Origin: Candidatus Brocadia sp.
GTDB taxonomy: Bacteria; Planctomycetota; Brocadiia; Brocadiales; Brocadiaceae
Length of the DNA: 8,142 bases
Direction: 5' to 3'
Assembly: GCA_030837935.1 (NCBI GenBank)
Contig: JAUQXU010000458.1
Location: 1 to 8,142, forward strand
Of this stretch, positions 6,147 through 8,142 are shown piece by piece; the stretch's first letter is position 1; each line of letters begins with the position of its first letter. The notes beneath the pieces are model-generated. The model worked only from the letters and a program-made list of their open reading frames with translations, was not told the origin of the DNA and ran no database searches. The translations under genes and the position numbers were made by a program.

Positions 6147-6190
6147 AAGCCCGTTTCTTCCCAATGCGAAGGAACGGGCTTTTTTATTTT
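6145..6190 (+). terminator. Strong intrinsic terminator after riboswitch 1 and the mini-ORF
   Basis: AAAAGCCCGTT (6145-6155) pairs perfectly with AACGGGCTTTT (6173-6183), and the T-rich tract TTTTTTATTTT runs to 6190. The 11-bp stem includes five G-C pairs. It is the likely expression platform of riboswitch 1. As no other terminator follows cobQ, it may also end read-through transcripts from the cobalt/cobalamin operon. Confidence 0.88.
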
Positions 6191-6233
6191 AACAGTAAGG
6201 AAATTCTATTTGAAAATTAACGATGGAAGGGTG

Positions 6234-6264
6234 GCATGGACAAACTTGTTTTGTCCGTGCTTTT
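6234..6264 (+). terminator. Second terminator-like hairpin between the two riboswitches
   Basis: GCATGGACAAA (6234-6244) and TTTGTCCGTGC (6250-6260) form an 11-bp stem with one G-U pair and a 5-base loop, followed by TTTTGCTTT. The stem is stable but the T-run is short, so it is a moderate terminator candidate. It would back up the stronger hairpin at 6145-6190, or be an imperfect repeat arm. Confidence 0.45.
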
Positions 6265-6270
6265 GCTTTG

Positions 6271-6340
6271 GACGCAGATGAACACGGATTATCAGGATTA
6301 AAAATAAACCTACTATCTGTAACAATCTGCGGGAATCTGC
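6271..6340. repeat. Dispersed intergenic repeat of the 'cgcagatgaacacggatt / atctgc' type
   Basis: GACGCAGATGAACACGGATT at 6271-6290 is followed by a short AT-rich spacer and then two ATCTGC units (6325-6330 and 6335-6340) that are inverted relative to GCAGAT at 6274-6279. This text closely resembles a repeat seen in the intergenic regions of many unrelated bacteria and archaea; recognition is from memory, without a search. It sits between the upstream terminators and riboswitch 2, so the receptor promoter probably lies within or just after it. No clear -35/-10 pair was found. Confidence 0.5.
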
Positions 6341-6351
6341 TTCCTCATTAT

Positions 6352-6508
6352 TGTTCAAATATTCAGGGAATCCCGTAGAAACGGGAGCTGCCCCGCAACT
6401 GTAACCGGCGACGAACGCTGCACGATGCCACTGGAAAGCCGTTTAAACGGCTTTCCGGGAAGGCGCAGAAAGTAGGAAGACCCGGAAGCCAGGAGACCTG
6501 TTTGAACA
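6352..6508 (+). promoter_or_regulatory. Cobalamin riboswitch 2, controlling the TonB-dependent receptor
   Basis: This is a canonical layout. P1 is perfect over eight pairs (TGTTCAAA 6352-6359 with TTTGAACA 6501-6508). GGGAATCCCGT-AGAA-ACGGGAGC is followed by the L5 region GCCCCGCAACTGTAA, CCGGCGACGAACGCTGC, GCCACTG, a 24-base perfect palindrome at 6433-6456, GGGAAGGCGCAG, AGTAGGA and the B12 box AAGCCAGGAGACCTG (6486-6500). Only about 38 bases separate P1 from the receptor start, and no T-run follows. Regulation is therefore probably translational, by masking the ribosome-binding site. Confidence 0.95.
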
Positions 6509-6526
6509 TGAATTTGTCAATTCTTA

Positions 6527-6543
6527 TTTCCGAGGGGAAAGGA
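6527..6543 (+). promoter_or_regulatory. Hairpin holding the receptor's ribosome-binding site (L13-like expression platform)
   Basis: TTTCC (6527-6531) pairs with GGAAA (6536-6540) around loop GAGG, enclosing the Shine-Dalgarno region GAGGGGAAAGGA (6532-6543). The run GGGG (6534-6537) is complementary to CCCC (6391-6394) in L5 of riboswitch 2, as in the L5-L13 kissing interaction known for cobalamin riboswitches. Bound cobalamin would stabilise this contact and block translation. Pairings were judged by eye. Confidence 0.6.
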
Positions 6544-6546
6544 TGG

Positions 6547-8142
6547 ATGCAAATGAAGTATCTATTTATTTTATCGGTAATTATTTTAGCGCCTAACTTT
6601 TATTGTAAAACCGCATCGGCTGGAGAAATTGCAGAACCAGTCCCGAAGAAACATCTTTTGGAAGAAAAGGAAGCAGAGAGCAGCGGGGAGATTCTAAAAC
6701 AATCAGCAGGGCAGGGCATAACCGGAGAGCAAGTTGAAGTCGGTTCTTCGACGTCATATTTAGGAGATATAGATTTTTCTCACCAATCAGAAGAAAGTGA
6801 CAACAATACCGGTAATTCAACAGAGACCGTTCAAGAATCCACGAACGCAACGTCTTCCTCAAACGATGCGCTTCTTTTGCCGGAAGTGTTAGTTTGCGGA
6901 CATGCGGACAGTTTGCTCGGCATCGCAGGTGCGGCATCTCAGGGTACTGTAGGCATGGAGGAATTGGAATTGCGCACCTTGTCGCGTCCTGGTGAAGTGC
7001 TGGAAACAGTTCCTGGCGTTATCGTCACCCAGCACAGTGGCGCAGGTAAAGCGAATCAGTTTTTTCTGCGCGGCTTTAACCTCGACCACGGAACGGACTT
7101 TGCCACATCGATTAACGGTGTTCCGGTAAATTTGCCCACGCATGGGCATAGCCAGGGCTATAGTGATTTGAATTTCATTATCCCCGAACTTATCGGGCGC
7201 GTGGATTTCCGAAAAGGAGTTTACTCTGCCGACCTTGGCGATTTTTCATCTGCCGGCGCCGCAGACATCCAATATGTTGAATCTCTTCCGCAAAGTATAG
7301 CGCAGGTGGAGGGTGGCAGTTTCGGATACGAACGCGGCCTGTACGCCTCATCACATCGTATCGGGAGTGGAAATTTTCTGTATGCAGTTGAATTATTCCA
7401 TAACGACGGCCCCTGGACCAACCCTGACGATTACAAGAAGTTAAATGGTGTATTGAGCTATAGTCGGGGTACCGCAGAATGGGGCTATAGCGTAACCTCT
7501 ATGTCGTATGTCGGGGACTGGAATGCGACCGGCCAAATTGCCCAACGCGCGCTGGATGTAGTTCCTGGCTTTGACCGTTTCGATTCTCTGGATTCAAGCG
7601 ACGGCGGCGACTCGCAACGTCACAGTCTTTCCGCTGAGTGGCACCGTGCTGATGCAGATTCTTCCACGAAGGTACTGCTCTATGGATTTTACTATGATCT
7701 TAATTTGTTTTCCAATTTCACGTATTTTCTTGACAGTCCCGAGGGTGATCAGATTGAGCAACTAGATAGGCGGTGGGTCGGGGGAACAAAGGCCAGCCAA
7801 ACCTGGTACAGTGAAGTGTTTAGCCGCGATATGGAAAACACCGTTGGCCTGCAAATACGCAGTGATTCGGTTACAAACGGCTTGTTTCAAACTGTAGAAC
7901 GACGACGTACGGATAAAGTTGATTATGACGGTAATACGATTTCAGACACAACCCGTGAGGATGATGTGTGGGAGCAGAGTCTTTCCCCCTATGTCGAGAA
8001 TAAGGTTCAATGGGCGGACAAATTCCGCACGGTTTGTGGATTGCGAATGGATTATTATCATTTCGATGTGAATAGTGATTTGTCTGTCAACTCCGGCACA
8101 AAAGATGATGCGATCGTTAGTCCCAAAGGGTCGCTTATCTTC
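6547..8142 (+). CDS. TonB-dependent outer-membrane receptor, B12-riboswitch controlled (3' end beyond window)
   Basis: The frame is open for 532 codons to the window edge without a stop, so the C-terminal part of the barrel is missing. Residues 1-25 (from MQMKYLF to TASA) form a signal peptide. Residues 26-111 are a hydrophilic stretch rich in Glu, Gln, Ser and Thr. A TonB-box-like PEVLVCG at 112-118 is followed by a plug domain: LSRPGEVLETVPGVIVTQHSG, then FFLRGFNLDHGTDFATSING, the PTHGHSQGYSDLNFIIPEL block and the GVYSADLGDFSSAGAADI end. Barrel strands with alternating aromatic residues follow. It is a TonB receptor but not an obvious BtuB. A corrinoid or cobalt substrate is inferred from the riboswitch only. 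ATG 6553 is an alternative start, and ATG 6543 is out of frame. G/C-ending codons become more common after about 6890. Confidence 0.9.
   Translation, partial: MQMKYLFILSVIILAPNFYCKTASAGEIAEPVPKKHLLEEKEAESSGEILKQSAGQGITGEQVEVGSSTSYLGDIDFSHQSEESDNNTGNSTETVQESTNATSSSNDALLLPEVLVCGHADSLLGIAGAASQGTVGMEELELRTLSRPGEVLETVPGVIVTQHSGAGKANQFFLRGFNLDHGTDFATSINGVPVNLPTHGHSQGYSDLNFIIPELIGRVDFRKGVYSADLGDFSSAGAADIQYVESLPQSIAQVEGGSFGYERGLYASSHRIGSGNFLYAVELFHNDGPWTNPDDYKKLNGVLSYSRGTAEWGYSVTSMSYVGDWNATGQIAQRALDVVPGFDRFDSLDSSDGGDSQRHSLSAEWHRADADSSTKVLLYGFYYDLNLFSNFTYFLDSPEGDQIEQLDRRWVGGTKASQTWYSEVFSRDMENTVGLQIRSDSVTNGLFQTVERRRTDKVDYDGNTISDTTREDDVWEQSLSPYVENKVQWADKFRTVCGLRMDYYHFDVNSDLSVNSGTKDDAIVSPKGSLIF

Noticed and set aside
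5928..6164. A 78-codon antisense ORF across riboswitch 1
   Set aside because: It reads the complement of a structured RNA and a terminator; the open frame is a by-product of those sequences.
6223..6378. A 51-codon + strand ORF between the riboswitches
   Set aside because: It is made of the hairpin at 6234-6264, the dispersed repeat and the 5' part of riboswitch 2, has no clear Shine-Dalgarno, and the residues look random.
6593..6937. A 114-codon antisense ORF in the receptor N-terminus
   Set aside because: It lies opposite the signal peptide, linker and TonB box of a well-supported receptor frame, and shows no family motif.
6547..8142. Naming the receptor btuB
   Set aside because: The riboswitch suggests a corrinoid role, but the plug sequence does not look like BtuB and the substrate cannot be read from sequence.
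1..8142. CRISPR arrays, tRNA or rRNA genes, IS elements
   Set aside because: No regularly spaced repeats, no cloverleaf or rRNA core sequence and no transposase frame were seen on either strand.

Overview
This window is a cobalt-uptake and cobalamin (B12) locus from a Gram-negative bacterium with moderate to low GC. An outer-membrane TonB-dependent receptor together with an ECF-type cobalt importer shows a two-membrane cell. The AT-leaning composition, the cobalamin riboswitches and the dispersed intergenic repeats would fit an anammox planctomycete (Brocadiales) or a similar environmental anaerobe. That placement is only a weak inference; no taxonomic marker is present.

Layout, all genes on the + strand. 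At 1-68 lies what looks like the end of an upstream gene, followed by a hairpin with a T-run (121-159) that stops just before cbiM. Positions 177-3087 hold a four-gene cobalt ECF transporter: CbiM with a signal peptide (substrate-specificity unit), a small two-helix partner in the CbiN position, CbiQ (transmembrane coupling unit) and CbiO (ATPase). Positions 3109-5854 hold two late corrin-pathway enzymes: a CobD-type threonine-phosphate decarboxylase, which makes the aminopropanol linker precursor, and CobQ/CbiP cobyric acid synthase, which amidates the corrin ring. Gene junctions are short or overlapping, apart from a 124-base gap before cbiQ.

Positions 5855-6546 are non-coding and densely regulatory. 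They hold two related cobalamin riboswitches in tandem. The first (about 5926-6090) is followed by a strong Shine-Dalgarno sequence, a four-amino-acid mini-ORF (6132-6146) and a strong intrinsic terminator (6145-6190) whose left arm overlaps the mini-ORF stop codon. A second hairpin (6234-6264) and a dispersed repeat (6271-6340) follow. The second riboswitch (6352-6508) leads directly to the Shine-Dalgarno of a TonB-dependent receptor, which runs off the window end (6547 to beyond 8142).

Together the genes suggest this economy: the receptor brings a corrinoid or cobalt compound across the outer membrane, CbiMQO and its small partner import cobalt across the inner membrane, and CobD and CobQ carry out late steps of B12 synthesis. 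B12 feeds back through the two riboswitches on receptor expression.

The most unusual points are: the riboswitch / mini-ORF / terminator relay; an in-frame palindromic repeat that adds residues to CobQ; a CbiO with Asn in place of the switch histidine; and a receptor with an unusual N-terminal extension and a composition shift within the gene.
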